The translations under genes were made by a program, and so were the position numbers. From Spirochaetaceae bacterium (GTDB lineage: Bacteria > Spirochaetota > Spirochaetia > Treponematales > Treponemataceae), in contig JAITMZ010000175.1 in assembly GCA_031290725.1 (NCBI GenBank), positions 1-5,196 of the forward strand: a DNA stretch of 5,196 nt. The letters are read 5' to 3'. Positions 4,597-5,196 of this stretch are shown piece by piece. The notes beneath the pieces were generated by a model. The model saw only the letters and a list, made by a program, of their open reading frames with translations, had not been told where the DNA came from and did not search any database. Each line of letters starts with the position of its first letter. The first letter of the stretch is position 1.

Positions 4597-5196
4597 TTAC
4601 GGAGATCGCCCCGCTGCCTCGCAATACCCGCGAATCTCCCTGGTGAACATATCGCCGTATCGCTCCAGTTTCACCTGCCCTACCCCCACTACCTCCAGAA
4701 AGGCGGCCTTGGTTTGGGGCTTTTTGCGGCACATATCCCGCAGGGCGGCATCGGAAAAGATGATGTACGACGGCACATGGGCCGCCCCTGCCAGGGCGCC
4801 CCGGAGGGTTTTGAGCCGCGCGAACAAGCCCTCGTCCAGGGGCAGCGGCGAAGGCGAAAAATCTTGTCCGGCAAATGTTTTGCTGGCCGCCTTCTTCTCC
4901 TCTTTGGGGATCATCATCTCGATGTGCGCGGGACGCTCCCGGGAAATCACTGCCTCTGAGCGCTCGCAGAGGCACACCACCGGGAACTCGCCGCTTTCCA
5001 GGGCCAGGTAGCCCTGCTCCACCAGGAAGTCCAGGATGGCCCGGATGCGCTTGGTACCGGTGTCCGCCATGATGCCGTAGGTGCTCAGGGTGTCCAGGCC
5101 CGCGTCCCTGATTTTTGCCCCTTTGCTGCCGTGAAGGATGTCCACGATCGCGGTCTTGCCGAAATTGCGGCGGCGCTGGGCCAGGCGGTAGACGCA
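4597..5196 (-). CDS. recQ: ATP-dependent DNA helicase RecQ, C-terminal fragment (cut by window end)
   Basis: The visible 199 residues are the C-terminal part of a RecQ 3'-5' DNA helicase, which unwinds recombination and replication intermediates. The frame is open to the right edge, so the true start and helicase core lie outside; the GTG at 5145 is not the start. Residues 1 to about 98 form the end of the RQC winged-helix domain. RRNFGKTAIVDILHGSKG aligns with the E. coli NQRFGMGYVVEVIRGANN region, and the match continues through IRDAGLDTLSTYGIMAD. A charged linker with KTFAGQDFSP follows. The HRDC domain (about 120-195) has LFARLKTLRGALA, VPSYIIFSDAALRDM (141-155) and VVGVGQVKLERYGDMF (169-184). 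The protein ends right after HRDC, as in E. coli RecQ. The zinc-binding cysteines would lie mostly upstream, outside the window. Confidence 0.92.
   Translation of the reverse strand, partial: CVYRLAQRRRNFGKTAIVDILHGSKGAKIRDAGLDTLSTYGIMADTGTKRIRAILDFLVEQGYLALESGEFPVVCLCERSEAVISRERPAHIEMMIPKEEKKAASKTFAGQDFSPSPLPLDEGLFARLKTLRGALAGAAHVPSYIIFSDAALRDMCRKKPQTKAAFLEVVGVGQVKLERYGDMFTREIRGYCEAAGRSP

Noticed and set aside
3415..4959. 514-codon open frame on the plus strand, opposite lrgA, mazG, the spacer and recQ
   Set aside because: It runs antisense through well-recognised conserved genes and across their boundaries, and its Pro/His/Arg/Gly-rich product matches no family. High GC at third positions on the real strand removes stop codons on the other strand.
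4597..5145. Stand-alone HRDC protein starting at the GTG at 5145
   Set aside because: The frame stays open to the window edge and the extra residues continue the RecQ RQC domain, so the GTG is an internal valine codon.

Overview
The window carries seven protein genes: five complete and two cut by the window ends. Six lie on the minus strand and one, ssnA, on the plus strand. All seven belong to recognisable bacterial families. The cmk-rpsA order, the Cmk sequence style (NSGSFYR, GRDMTT, NDKKKAVGALK) and a cmk that sits in frame with rpsA remind me of treponeme-like spirochaetes, where I recall a fused Cmk/S1 protein in Treponema pallidum. That assignment rests on recall and resemblance, not on a search. 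Base composition is uneven: rpsA and the cmk promoter region are AT-rich, while ssnA, mazG and recQ are GC-rich.

Layout, left to right. At 1-160 (minus) is the start of rpsA (ribosomal protein S1). At 173-814 (minus) is cmk (cytidylate kinase), 12 nt upstream of rpsA and in the same reading frame. At 815-1024 is an AT-rich divergent intergenic region with homopolymer tracts, two palindromes and a good sigma-70-type promoter for ssnA. At 1025-2353 (plus) is ssnA, a metal-dependent amidohydrolase of the selenium-metabolism-associated SsnA family. It converges, with a 35-bp gap, on a minus-strand operon of mazG (3475-4353), lrgA (3089-3478) and lrgB (2389-3096). These three genes overlap stop-on-start by 4 and 8 nt. 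At 4354-4596 is a spacer holding the mazG promoter and several GC-rich inverted repeats. At 4597-5196 (minus) is the C-terminal part (RQC and HRDC domains) of a RecQ helicase.

Functional reading. cmk-rpsA is a common housekeeping pair (pyrimidine nucleotide phosphorylation and translation). mazG-lrgA-lrgB looks like one transcript joining an NTP-cleaning pyrophosphohydrolase to an LrgA/LrgB-type membrane pair, driven by a near-consensus promoter whose predicted start point is 1 nt before the mazG ATG. ssnA stands apart from the selenium/purine catabolism genes that usually accompany it, at least within this window.

I see no tRNA, rRNA, CRISPR array, insertion sequence or phage gene. No wholly new system is evident. 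The points most worth a second look are the single TAG separating in-frame cmk and rpsA, the apparently leaderless mazG transcript, the tightly coupled mazG-lrgAB arrangement, and the palindromes in the cmk/ssnA divergent region.
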